NCBI GenBank assembly: GCA_028717025.1
Contig: JAQUOR010000054.1
Coordinates: 1-9,812 of the forward strand
Reading direction: 5' to 3'
DNA length: 9,812 nt
Source: Candidatus Omnitrophota bacterium
GTDB taxonomy: Bacteria > Omnitrophota > Gorgyraeia > Duberdicusellales > 4484-171
Below, piece after piece: positions 1-6,382 of this stretch (the first letter of the stretch is position 1; every line of letters begins with the position of its first letter). The notes under the pieces were generated by a model. The model saw only the letters and a list, made by a program, of their open reading frames with translations, made no database searches and was not told the DNA's origin. The translations under genes were made by a program, and so were the position numbers.

Positions 1-2
1 AT

Positions 3-1613
3 ATAATCAGCTACGGCGGATTAGGCGCTTCAAAAACCATAAGTATGCGCGGAGCGACCGCAAGCCAGGTCTTGGTTTTAGTGGACGGCAGGCCGATAAA
101 CAGCCCGCGCGACGGACAAGTTGATTTAAACACAATACCTCTGCAAAACATTGAAAGGATTGAAGTTATGCACGGGCCGGGCTCAAGCCTTTATGGAACC
201 GGTGCAATGGGGGGGACCGTAAATATCATCACCAAAAACCCTCCAGCAGAAAAACAAACAACAGAGTTATCAACGAGTTTCGGAACTTTTAAAACCTACA
301 TCGAGCGTCTGTCCCATGGCGCACGAATTTCTAAATTCGGCTATCTTCTCACGGGAGAATATGAAAGTTCACGAGGGTATCGTCAGAATTCAGCCCATCG
401 TGCCAAGGATATCAACGCAAAGTTTAACTATAAGCTCGATGACGCCAGCACATTCACTTTCAATTCCGGTTTTTTTGAAGGCAGGGAAGGTACTCCGGGT
501 CCTATAACGGCGCCTGATGCGGACGATACGCAAAGAAACATCAAGAACTTCTTTAGCGCAGGCTGGGATTTTGCGCCTGAAGCTGCCAGCGGCCTCGCAT
601 TTAAAATCTACCAAAATTACGACAGGTTGGAATTCATGGAAAATAGCGCAGGTTCCCTATTTGAAGTCACGAACCAGAAGGACGTTCAGAGCACCAGCAC
701 AAGAGGTATTGACCTGCACGGGACCAAACAGTTCCTTGATAACTACCATGCGGTCTTAGGATTTAATTACATCACCAATATCAACGACAGCACGTCGTCA
801 GCGAAACATTCTTATGATGTGCGTGCCATATACGCGGAAAACCAGCTTGAACTCTTTGATTCTCTTACGATGAATCTGGGCGCCAGGTTCGACGACTATT
901 CAAACTTTGGGGCTCAAGTAAGCCCTCATTTCAATGCACTTTACCGCATTACTCCCGACGTCAGGTTACGCGGCTCCATAAGCCGTTCGTTTCGCGCACC
1001 GACTTTTAACGATCTCTACTGGCCCGATGAGGGCTGGGCTAAAGGCAACCCTGAGCTTACCCCGGAGAAAGGATTAACCGGAGAAATAGGCATCGAAGCT
1101 ACCATGAGCAGACATCTTACCTCTTATCTCTCTTTTTATAGAAGCGATTATAGCGAGCTTATCAACTGGGTAGAAGAAGCAGGGGTATGGCAGCCAAAAA
1201 ATATCAATTCTGCAACCATTAACGGAATAGAACTTGGAAACAAGATCAATCTCATGGATAACCTTGAACTCAATCTCGGCTACACCTATCTTGACGCAAA
1301 AGATGACAAAATCCATAAACGTCTCATTTATCAACCGAAACACAGGGTGAATTGTTCGTTAAAAAGTCCGAATATCGCAGGGTTTGCTTTTGAGATAGAA
1401 GGCCGGTTTACCGGCGAGCGTTTTCACGACCAAGAAAACACTATTGCGTTAAAAAGATTTTTTATTTTGGGATTTAGCATTTCCAGAAAATTCGGAAAAA
1501 ACACCACTTATTTCCTTCAGGCAGATAATCTTCTAAACAATAAATATCAAACGGTACGCGACTATCCCATGCCGGGCTTCTCGATAACAAATGGAATAAA
1601 ACTGGAGTTTTAA
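3..1613 (+). CDS. TonB-dependent outer-membrane receptor, BtuB-like (5' end outside window)
   Basis: This is an outer-membrane active transporter for a scarce ligand such as a corrinoid or iron chelate, powered by TonB-ExbBD. The frame is open from base 3, and the residues before the first ATG (base 45), SYGGLGASKTIS, already belong to the plug domain, so that ATG is internal and the true start lies upstream. The visible part is about 536 aa. Plug hallmarks are SMRGATASQVLVLVDGRPIN, ERIEVMHGPGSSLYGTGAMG and GTVNIITK. The rest is a beta-barrel with alternating strands, the typical RGSISRSFRAPTFNDLYWP stretch, a late NLLNNKYQTVRDYPMPG motif, and a C-terminal phenylalanine (IKLEF) as expected for BAM-assembled barrels. 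The plug and the YPMPG ending look most like BtuB-type receptors, but the substrate cannot be told. No transport partner gene lies downstream. Confidence 0.93.
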   Translation: MISYGGLGASKTISMRGATASQVLVLVDGRPINSPRDGQVDLNTIPLQNIERIEVMHGPGSSLYGTGAMGGTVNIITKNPPAEKQTTELSTSFGTFKTYIERLSHGARISKFGYLLTGEYESSRGYRQNSAHRAKDINAKFNYKLDDASTFTFNSGFFEGREGTPGPITAPDADDTQRNIKNFFSAGWDFAPEAASGLAFKIYQNYDRLEFMENSAGSLFEVTNQKDVQSTSTRGIDLHGTKQFLDNYHAVLGFNYITNINDSTSSAKHSYDVRAIYAENQLELFDSLTMNLGARFDDYSNFGAQVSPHFNALYRITPDVRLRGSISRSFRAPTFNDLYWPDEGWAKGNPELTPEKGLTGEIGIEATMSRHLTSYLSFYRSDYSELINWVEEAGVWQPKNINSATINGIELGNKINLMDNLELNLGYTYLDAKDDKIHKRLIYQPKHRVNCSLKSPNIAGFAFEIEGRFTGERFHDQENTIALKRFFILGFSISRKFGKNTTYFLQADNLLNNKYQTVRDYPMPGFSITNGIKLEF

Positions 1614-1668
1614 TCCTGGTTTTGTTGCCGCTACGACAGGTTTTGCTAGACTAAAAAACATGTAAAAA

Positions 1669-1699
1669 CCAGGGTTTAAGTAAACCCAGGGCCATTTTT
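1669..1699 (+). terminator. Hairpin with T-tract after the receptor gene
   Basis: CCAGGGTTT (1669-1677) and AAACCCAGG (1682-1690) form a stem of six GC/AT pairs, one A·A mismatch and two further C-G pairs, around a short AAGT loop. GCCATTTTT follows. This is a plausible intrinsic terminator between the receptor gene and rpsU. The left arm can also pair with CCTGGTTTT at 1615-1623, an alternative structure discussed in the findings. Confidence 0.5.
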
Positions 1700-1736
1700 G
1701 CGCCGCTGCCGAACCTGCCAAAAAGATTAATTTCCC

Positions 1737-1773
1737 TTGCTATATCAACGATCTATGGTAAAATTCCTATAAT
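1737..1773 (+). promoter_or_regulatory. Putative promoter of rpsU
   Basis: A perfect TATAAT lies at 1768-1773, but with no good -35 at 17 nt. An alternative is TTGCTA (1737-1742), 16 nt, TAAAAT (1759-1764). Either would start transcription about 50-60 nt before rpsU. The placement just after a hairpin and before rpsU supports a promoter; the exact boxes are uncertain. Confidence 0.45.
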
Positions 1774-1830
1774 ACGCAAGGGTAAATTATCAGATGAAAT
1801 AAAAACAACAGGGATTATTGAGGAGGAGAG

Positions 1831-1998
1831 ATGGCAGAAGTACGCATAGAAAAAAAAGAAGATTTTGAAAAAGCGCTGCGCAAATTCAGCATGCAGTGCA
1901 AGCGGGAAGGCATTATCAGAGAATGTCGTGAGCGCCAGTACTATACTAAACCGTCGGCCAAACGTAGAAGAAACATGAAAAGTAAAACGCCACGGTAA
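1831..1998 (+). CDS. rpsU: 30S ribosomal protein bS21
   Basis: The 55-aa product is bS21, a small basic protein of the 30S subunit near the anti-Shine-Dalgarno end of 16S rRNA, involved in translation initiation. It starts MAEVRIEKKEDFEKALRKF, carries the family core with CKREGI, ECRERQYY and KPSAKRRR, and ends in a basic tail. The start is fixed by an excellent Shine-Dalgarno AGGAGGAGAG directly before the ATG (1821-1830). The length is slightly short of the 71 aa of E. coli but usual for many phyla that lack the extended C-terminus. It appears to be transcribed on its own: a promoter-like TATAAT lies 58 bp upstream and a hairpin follows. The gene is below common ORF length cut-offs and easily missed. 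Confidence 0.95.
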   Translation: MAEVRIEKKEDFEKALRKFSMQCKREGIIRECRERQYYTKPSAKRRRNMKSKTPR

Positions 1999-2077
1999 GG
2001 ATACTGTACCGCAAAAAGCGTATACGCACCCGTACAAACCCCAGCCGGATGGCATTATAGAACGACAGTTCTTAAAA

Positions 2078-2098
2078 AATCCTTTATTGTAAGGGATT
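2078..2098. terminator. Nine-bp hairpin between rpsU and the zf-HC2 gene
   Basis: AATCCTTTA and TAAGGGATT pair over 9 bp (one G·T) around TTG. On the plus strand the downstream side is only weakly T-rich. On the minus strand the stem runs into TTTTTT (from A6 at 2074-2079), giving a better terminator shape, although no minus-strand gene is visible here. It may end rpsU transcripts or merely shape the leader of the next gene. Confidence 0.35.
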
Positions 2099-2117
2099 CT
2101 ACCGTTATCTTAGACAC

Positions 2118-2408
2118 ATGAATTGCGAAGAAGTAAAAGCAATCATCCCTAGCTACATTAACCATACAGCTTCGGAAGCGCAAGTCGATGCGATCGAAGA
2201 ACATCTTTGCGTTTGCAATGATTGTCGGCAATTTTTAGGTCACGCTATAGACAAACCGCACATACCTGTAAAAGAAAAAGTCGAAGCCATCCAGACAGAA
2301 GCCCCGATAACCACGAAAAAACAAGGGATAGGCATATGGGAATACATTGTTTTAGGCATCGGGTTTGCGGTATTGGTTTTCTTCATCTATCTTTTTTTTA
2401 AAGGCTGA
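2118..2408 (+). CDS. Small membrane-anchored zf-HC2 (anti-sigma-factor-like) protein
   Basis: The 96-aa protein has an N-terminal putative zinc-finger of the zf-HC2 type found in zinc-binding anti-sigma factors: C3 near the start, then H29-x3-C33-x2-C36 (EEHLCVCNDC). A charged linker (about 46-70) leads to one transmembrane helix at about 73-94 and a two-residue tail. In the family the cytoplasmic zinc domain sequesters an ECF sigma factor and the membrane helix passes a signal. Here no sigma factor gene is adjacent and the outer part is essentially absent, so an anti-sigma role is only inferred. The start is the only sensible ATG; no clear Shine-Dalgarno is seen. Its stop lies 7 nt before the uppP start, so the two are probably co-transcribed. 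Confidence 0.85.
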   Translation: MNCEEVKAIIPSYINHTASEAQVDAIEEHLCVCNDCRQFLGHAIDKPHIPVKEKVEAIQTEAPITTKKQGIGIWEYIVLGIGFAVLVFFIYLFFKG

Positions 2409-2415
2409 GCTCTTC

Positions 2416-3150
2416 ATGAAATTTTTATTTTTCGGCATCGTGCAGGGACTTACTGAGTTTCTACCGATAAGCAGTTCGGGCCATCTTTATCTTTTAAAAA
2501 AACTGTTCGGTATTAACGAAAACCTTCTCGCTTCCTTTATTCTGCTTCATATGGCAACGCTTCTTGCGATAATCATTTTTTTCTGGAAGCAAATCCTCGC
2601 CACGTTTTTCAAGAAAAAGATGATTGCGCACATCATCATAATCACGCTGGTTACCGTGATTATTGCCTTGCCGATTAAACACTTTTTTGAAAAGTTTTTT
2701 GATGCCAAAAATTTACTGTCTCTCTGTTTTCTCGCAAATGCGCTCCTATTGTTGGGCACACGAAAGCGTACAGCACAAAGAACGGCCGAAGAAATAACGC
2801 TAAAAGATTCCGTTATGCTGGGAATAATGCAGGGGATAGCGGCATTCCCCGGAATATCGCGCTCTGGTATCACCATCAGCGGCTCTTTACGAAGGGGTTT
2901 TAAGCCCGAAGATGCATTTAATCTTTCTTTTCTTATGGCCATACCCACTATTATGGGAGCATTTCTTCTGGAATTTAAAGAGCTCTCTGTAACGCACATA
3001 ACCCGCGGCGCAATGGTTTTGGGGTGCGTGGCGGCATTTGCTTTTGGAATAGGGGCACTTCTTGTCGTGAAAAAAACACTACTGAGCGCACGTTTTAACA
3101 TGTTTGGCTATTATTCCCTGATGCTTTTTATTGCCAGCTTATTTTTATGA
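2416..3150 (+). CDS. uppP: Undecaprenyl-diphosphatase UppP (BacA family)
   Basis: UppP is an integral inner-membrane enzyme that dephosphorylates undecaprenyl pyrophosphate to recycle the lipid carrier for peptidoglycan and other envelope polymers; it also gives bacitracin tolerance. Both family signatures are present: Q10-GLT-E14 followed by PISSSGH (residues 17-23), and PGISRSG (145-151) with the catalytic-region arginine R149. Many hydrophobic segments fill the rest. At 244 aa it is somewhat shorter than the 273 aa of E. coli. I chose ATG 2416 rather than an in-frame ATG at 2365 because the product then begins right at the conserved first helix (MKFLFFGIVQGLTEF) and no longer overlaps the upstream gene; AAAGG at 2400-2404 may be its weak ribosome site. 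The stop overlaps the next gene by ATGA, implying translational coupling. Confidence 0.95.
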   Translation: MKFLFFGIVQGLTEFLPISSSGHLYLLKKLFGINENLLASFILLHMATLLAIIIFFWKQILATFFKKKMIAHIIIITLVTVIIALPIKHFFEKFFDAKNLLSLCFLANALLLLGTRKRTAQRTAEEITLKDSVMLGIMQGIAAFPGISRSGITISGSLRRGFKPEDAFNLSFLMAIPTIMGAFLLEFKELSVTHITRGAMVLGCVAAFAFGIGALLVVKKTLLSARFNMFGYYSLMLFIASLFL

Positions 3151-3866
3151 AAATAAATATACGAAATAAAAATTCCATAGTCATTCTGGACCTGGAAGGA
3201 AACATCGACATCAATGCCTCTGAATTCATTGAAACCGTCGGCTGGGCACTCGTGAGTAAATCGAAAGATATCCTGTGTAACTTCGAAGGGGTGAACCTTA
3301 TCGACTACGTCGGCATCTCGATTATTGCCGTTGCCTACAAAAACGTTTTAAACCACAAAGGCAGACTGAAACTCTACAATGTCCCTGCACACGTACGACG
3401 CCTGTTTTCGGTGGTTGGCTTAGACAGAGTGTTCGATTATTACGAAACCGAGGAACAGGGCCTGAAAAGCTTTAAGGAAGAATCGACCTTTTCGGAGATC
3501 ATCAATAAACAGCTGCGCCGGCGGTTTAAACGCATCCCGGTGAAAGGTGATATCTTTTTTAAGCAAAAGTTTCCTCCCAGGGATACCTTTTATAACGGAA
3601 AAATCATTAACATCAGCGCTATCGGCGTTTTTCTTATCAGCGAAAATATTTTCCCTATCGGAGAAATATTGTCGACCAAGTTACACCTTCTTCCTGAACC
3701 CGGGATCGTCGAAATCGATGCAAAGGTGGTCTGGGTCGCGGACCAGGAAATACAGCCCATGGAATCACCGGCAATGGGACTTGAATTCTATAACATCGAA
3801 GCTCATCAACAGGAACAAATCATCCAATTCGTAGAAAAAAACCTCGCCAGTACCGATATGGATTAG
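3147..3866 (+). CDS. STAS-PilZ two-domain protein (putative c-di-GMP effector)
   Basis: The 239-aa soluble protein has an N-terminal STAS domain (about 1-107), the fold of anti-sigma-factor antagonists, and a C-terminal PilZ domain (about 123-235), which binds cyclic di-GMP. The PilZ motifs are intact: R125-RFK-R129 and N155-I-S157-AI-G160, followed by the usual beta strands and MGLEF. In the STAS part the segment that normally reads D-S-S-G is D53-Y-V-G56, so the serine that is phosphorylated in SpoIIAA-type antagonists is missing. It may therefore bind a partner constitutively or respond to c-di-GMP rather than to a kinase. The ATGA overlap with uppP shows co-translation. A link with the zf-HC2 protein two genes upstream (antagonist with anti-sigma) is possible but inferred. 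Confidence 0.9.
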   Translation: MKINIRNKNSIVILDLEGNIDINASEFIETVGWALVSKSKDILCNFEGVNLIDYVGISIIAVAYKNVLNHKGRLKLYNVPAHVRRLFSVVGLDRVFDYYETEEQGLKSFKEESTFSEIINKQLRRRFKRIPVKGDIFFKQKFPPRDTFYNGKIINISAIGVFLISENIFPIGEILSTKLHLLPEPGIVEIDAKVVWVADQEIQPMESPAMGLEFYNIEAHQQEQIIQFVEKNLASTDMD

Positions 3867-3885
3867 ACTTCAGATCCTGTTTTAC

Positions 3886-3921
3886 GCAAAAAGAAGAGAA
3901 TCGATAAAGATCTTTTTTTGC
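3886..3921 (+). terminator. Candidate terminator after the STAS-PilZ gene
   Basis: GCAAAAAGA (3886-3894) can pair with TCTTTTTTTGC (3911-3921) across a 16-nt loop, with two unpaired T. The stem is AT-rich and part of the T-run is in the stem, so it is a weak candidate, but it lies 20 nt after the last stop codon of the cluster and nothing better is visible. Confidence 0.3.
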
Positions 3922-4103
3922 CTCTTACATAATACCCAAATCAACTTATGCGGCTTTCCCCGGGCTGAAATCCAGGGGTTATGCTCAAGTTGCGGTTCGA
4001 CTGTGCCCACCGTTCTGAGTGCAACCAAAGGAGTGAGCGACGCCTGATGTTGCGCGCCCTAAAAGGCAAGGGGTGTGCCGCCGAATGTATCAATAAAAAC
4101 TCC
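3922..4103. other. Non-coding stretch with GC-rich structured core
   Basis: No convincing gene is seen here. The core (about 3950-4090) is GC-richer than its surroundings and holds several small inverted repeats: CCCCGGG with TCCAGGGG (3958-3978, one mismatch), GTTGC (3990-3994) with GCAAC, and GGCA with TGCC. The piece around GGAGTGAGCGACG resembles, from memory only, the dispersed GGAGCGAAGCGACG type intergenic repeats of many bacteria. A 58-codon open frame (3981-4157) is present but not believed. Confidence 0.35.
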
Positions 4104-4132
4104 TTTAACTCACCGAAGAGATTTGGTATAAT
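4104..4132 (+). promoter_or_regulatory. Sigma70-type promoter of the lipoprotein cluster
   Basis: TTTAAC (4104-4109), a 17-nt spacer, and a perfect TATAAT (4127-4132). Transcription would start near 4139-4141, leaving a leader of only about 17 nt with no Shine-Dalgarno before the ATG at 4157. Confidence 0.75.
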
Positions 4133-4156
4133 GACCCCATTAACAATTATATTTTA

Positions 4157-4519
4157 ATGCATACACGCATATTCTTCTTTCTTATCGGTATAGTATTTTT
4201 AAGCAGCTGCGGCGGGGCGCTGGGTACGTTAATGGAATTGGGCGGCAACGAAGCGCTCAAACGAAAAACCGTTCAAGAAGAAACGCACAATTTCCATGTA
4301 CTTAAAAACGCAATAATAAAAAACAAAATCGAAAAAGGCATCTCTGCCGCGCACGCACTGAAAAAATTCGGTAATCCCGTTTTACTCTATCCCCAGGGAG
4401 AGGGACAACGCTGGGTATACAAAGCAGCAGACAACGATTGGTTTAAAGGAGAAAAAATATATCTTTTTTTCGATAAAAAAGAAAACCTTACCGGTTGGGA
4501 ATGTATTAATTGCAAGTGA
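4157..4519 (+). CDS. Small lipoprotein, BamE/SmpA-like
   Basis: The 120-aa product is a lipoprotein: a hydrophobic leader (about 5-15) ends in the lipobox LSSC with the modified cysteine C18, followed by GG, so outer-membrane sorting is likely. The mature part has the pattern of the BamE/OmlA fold: a helix with GISAAHALKKFGNP (the usual turn before a variable loop), then strands with RWVYK and KIYLFFDKKENLTGW. In the family BamE stabilises the outer-membrane assembly machine, but many small lipoproteins share the fold with unknown roles; this one is not clearly BamE itself. It is the first gene after a strong promoter with a very short leader. Its stop overlaps the start of the next gene by GTGA. 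Confidence 0.85.
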   Translation: MHTRIFFFLIGIVFLSSCGGALGTLMELGGNEALKRKTVQEETHNFHVLKNAIIKNKIEKGISAAHALKKFGNPVLLYPQGEGQRWVYKAADNDWFKGEKIYLFFDKKENLTGWECINCK

Positions 4520-5055
4520 AACGTAAACCTTCTAAACCTTCAAACACTAAAACTTACGTAAGCCGACCAACCATATCGACAGCCATCGCTATCACGCAAG
4601 TCGCTGAGATACTTCAAAATAAGGAATTCGTATCGGTAGCAACCTGCGATAATTCCTGCAGGCCCAATGTTGCTCCTAAGTTTTTATTAAAAAGCATAAA
4701 TAACTGCATTTATCTGGCGGACTATGTTATCGGAAGGACCTATAGAAACCTAAAAGATAATCCGCGCGCTTCCTTATCTATCATGGATTTCAATACCTTG
4801 ATCGGCTACCAGATAAATGGCTCTGTCACGCTCATCAGTAAAGGGCCTGCGTACCGGTCACTCCTTAAAGAATTTGAGCGCGGAAAAATACAGTTTTCAG
4901 CCAAACGCCTCATTGAGGGGGTCAAAAGAGAAAAAAAGTATAAAGGCTTTGAACTTGAATTTCCCGAAAAAATCGTCATCTACAAGATTGACGTAAACGA
5001 AATCGTACGGATAGGTATAAAGGGGAACGTGGAACGCCAGGCTGTATACGAGTAG
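4516..5055 (+). CDS. Pyridoxamine 5'-phosphate oxidase-like FMN-binding split-barrel protein
   Basis: The roughly 179-aa protein matches the PNPOx-like split barrel family: an N-terminal helix (ITQVAEILQNKEFVSVATC), the strand pair with RPNVAPKFL, then YLADYVIGRTYRNLKDNPR, which in the family contacts the FMN phosphate, and SLSIMDF followed by the barrel strand GYQINGSVTLI. Such proteins bind FMN, F420 or haem and carry out redox steps; few in this subgroup are true PNPO enzymes and the substrate is unknown. No ATG is available near the N-terminus. I choose GTG at 4516, which forms a GTGA overlap with the lipoprotein stop; an in-frame TTG at 4510 is the alternative. The neighbours do not reveal a pathway. 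Confidence 0.85.
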   Translation: MKRKPSKPSNTKTYVSRPTISTAIAITQVAEILQNKEFVSVATCDNSCRPNVAPKFLLKSINNCIYLADYVIGRTYRNLKDNPRASLSIMDFNTLIGYQINGSVTLISKGPAYRSLLKEFERGKIQFSAKRLIEGVKREKKYKGFELEFPEKIVIYKIDVNEIVRIGIKGNVERQAVYE

Positions 5056-5084
5056 CGCAACGCAAAAAACAAAGGAGGTGTGGT

Positions 5085-5288
5085 ATGGAAATCGATGCAC
5101 GAAAGATTAAAATCTTTAAAATAAGAAATCGCAGAGGCTACGCTGCGCTTTGTTTAAACCACCTCACCGAAGGTAAAACCCTCTTTGAGACCTACGAAAG
5201 AATGACCAAGGCCCTACGACGCAGCAAAATAAACGTCAAGAGCACCGTGAGCAATTTAAAACAGCTTGTAACTTCATCGATTGCCTAA
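5085..5288 (+). CDS. 67-aa basic protein, HicB-like
   Basis: The start is secure: a strong Shine-Dalgarno AAAGGAGGTG (5071-5080) precedes the ATG by 4 nt. The protein is small and basic. The segment GYAALCLNHLTEGKTLFETY (about 18-37) followed by ERMTKALR has the spacing of HicB/UPF0150 half-barrels, where a strand pair (GY.a.c..), a glycine turn (eGkT) and a helix (E....tkAl) recur. HicB proteins usually act as antitoxins to HicA, with a C-terminal DNA-binding part; here neither a HicA gene nor a ribbon-helix-helix tail is present, only about 20 residues ending QLVTSSIA. It may therefore be a solitary HicB-like protein of unknown role. The gene sits 29 nt after the PNPOx-like gene and 5 nt before the next, in the same operon. 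Confidence 0.8.
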   Translation: MEIDARKIKIFKIRNRRGYAALCLNHLTEGKTLFETYERMTKALRRSKINVKSTVSNLKQLVTSSIA

Positions 5289-5293
5289 AGAAT

Positions 5294-5998
5294 ATGCAAA
5301 TGAGCCTTCCTGGGATACATAGACACTGTGCGTACGTACTGGTAATTTCTGCGATGGCGTTCTTAAGTTCCTATGCGCCGCGCGCTTGGGCAGAAAACCG
5401 TAAATATCTGCAAACGATCGACCAGGCGCATACGCAATTTAACTGGCATATCGAAAAACAAACCGACACCTCGGCGGCATTAACCGTTACCAACAACCGC
5501 AACGAAACGGCATATACTTCAAAAAATAACTCCCTTTTAGAAGTCAGGCAATGGCACCTGAAAAACCCTTCAGCCAAGACTGAACTTAGCGCAGAACGCC
5601 GGAAAAATTCAATCGTCATCAACGGCACCTTTAAAGGTGAGCCTTTTACAAAAACGCTCACCATTGATGATGACCCCTGGTTCCAGCCTATGTCATTTTC
5701 TCTGACGATTTTTGTGGGATCAAAGGCTGATTTGATAACCTTCTGGACCTTTAATCCCGATACCCTAAACGCCTTTAAGATGAAAGCGACAAAGGTTAGC
5801 GCCGAGACCCTTAAAATCAACGAAAAAGAAATAGCGGCGCAAAAAGTGAAAGTAAGTCTCTTGGGGATGCGTTCTGCTTTCTGGCATGCATATTATTGGT
5901 TCAGCACTAAAGACGGAACTTTCCTAAAATACGAGGGGGTCGACGGCCCCCCAGGAACCCCGCTTACGATTACTACCCTCATGGGCATGGAAAAGTAA
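5294..5998 (+). CDS. Exported protein, DUF3108-like
   Basis: The 234-aa protein carries a Sec signal peptide: HRHCAYVLVISAMAFLSSY (about 9-27) with a likely cut after A33 (PRAWA|EN). The mature part is predicted to be mainly beta structure, with a run of strands and the late pattern KVSLLGMR...FWHAYYWFSTKDGTFLKYEGVDGPPGTP, which resembles the end of DUF3108-type envelope proteins (iangk...adyWf...dG.llryegv..ppg). The molecular role is unknown; a periplasmic or outer-membrane-associated function is inferred from the leader. ATG 5294 follows the previous stop by 5 nt; an in-frame ATG two codons on (5300) is equally possible. It is the last gene of the cluster that begins at 4157. Confidence 0.8.
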   Translation: MQMSLPGIHRHCAYVLVISAMAFLSSYAPRAWAENRKYLQTIDQAHTQFNWHIEKQTDTSAALTVTNNRNETAYTSKNNSLLEVRQWHLKNPSAKTELSAERRKNSIVINGTFKGEPFTKTLTIDDDPWFQPMSFSLTIFVGSKADLITFWTFNPDTLNAFKMKATKVSAETLKINEKEIAAQKVKVSLLGMRSAFWHAYYWFSTKDGTFLKYEGVDGPPGTPLTITTLMGMEK

Positions 5999-6068
5999 TC
6001 CTTCATATTGCCTTTATTCCTTCAAAAATCAGGCTAAATTCAAGTAGAGGAGACCGCTATTATCTTTG

Positions 6069-6097
6069 TTTACAAAAAGCAGTATTTATGCTATAGT
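6069..6097 (+). promoter_or_regulatory. Extended -10 promoter of the ribbon-helix-helix gene
   Basis: TTTACA (6069-6074), a 17-nt spacer, and TATAGT (6092-6097) preceded by TG one base upstream (TGCTATAGT), i.e. an extended -10 element. Transcription would start near 6104, leaving a leader of about 72 nt. This separates the gene from the cluster upstream. Confidence 0.75.
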
Positions 6098-6175
6098 AAT
6101 TTTGTGTTTTTTAGTGGTTTCTAGTATCCTTAAAAAATATCCTCGAATAAACATAAGCAAGATTAGGAGGCAGTA

Positions 6176-6382
6176 ATGACTAATAAGCGCGGAAGGCCAA
6201 ACAAACCGGTAAAATACACTAAAACCATCAATGTCAGGTTGACCCATGATCAATGGGTTGAAGTGCTTAACTGGTCACAGAAAGCACACCTTGAACCTTC
6301 TGTATATATACGGAAAATCCTCTTGGATTTCTTAAGCATAAAAGACCAGCCAGTTCATACCACAAATACCTCAAAAAAGTAA
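6176..6382 (+). CDS. Ribbon-helix-helix DNA-binding protein, 68 aa
   Basis: A clear Shine-Dalgarno (TTAGGAGGCAG, 6164-6174) sets the start. The N-terminus is an AT-hook-like basic patch, KRGRPNKPVK (4-13). Then comes a ribbon-helix-helix: strand T15-KTINVRL-T23, helix A about 24-38 (HDQWVEVLNWSQKAH), turn at LEPS, helix B about 41-53 (PSVYIRKILLDFL). Proteins of this class dimerise and bind operators through the strand pair, acting as autorepressors, antitoxins or relaxosome accessory proteins. No toxin or mobilisation gene lies next to it. It has its own promoter and a long leader; autoregulation is likely but inferred. Any read-through from the minus-strand riboswitch downstream would be antisense to this gene. 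Confidence 0.85.
   Translation: MTNKRGRPNKPVKYTKTINVRLTHDQWVEVLNWSQKAHLEPSVYIRKILLDFLSIKDQPVHTTNTSKK

Noticed and set aside
2365..2415. N-terminal extension of UppP from the ATG at 2365
   Set aside because: It would overlap the zf-HC2 gene by 44 nt and add residues not found in the family; ATG 2416 starts right at the first conserved helix.
2547..3101. 184-codon minus-strand frame opposite uppP
   Set aside because: The opposite strand encodes UppP with both family motifs; this frame is an antisense shadow with no motif of its own.
3988..4012. tRNA T-arm-like GGTTCGACT
   Set aside because: The bases around the TTCGA loop do not form the 5-bp T stem, and no acceptor or anticodon arms are found.
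3981..4157. 58-codon plus-strand open frame just before the lipoprotein gene
   Set aside because: It has no ribosome site, contains the lipoprotein promoter within its 3' part, and its residues (many Arg, Cys) look like a shadow of GC-rich non-coding DNA.
5371..5820. 149-codon minus-strand frame opposite the DUF3108-like gene
   Set aside because: The plus-strand gene has a signal peptide, operon context and family-like ending; the antisense frame has none of these.
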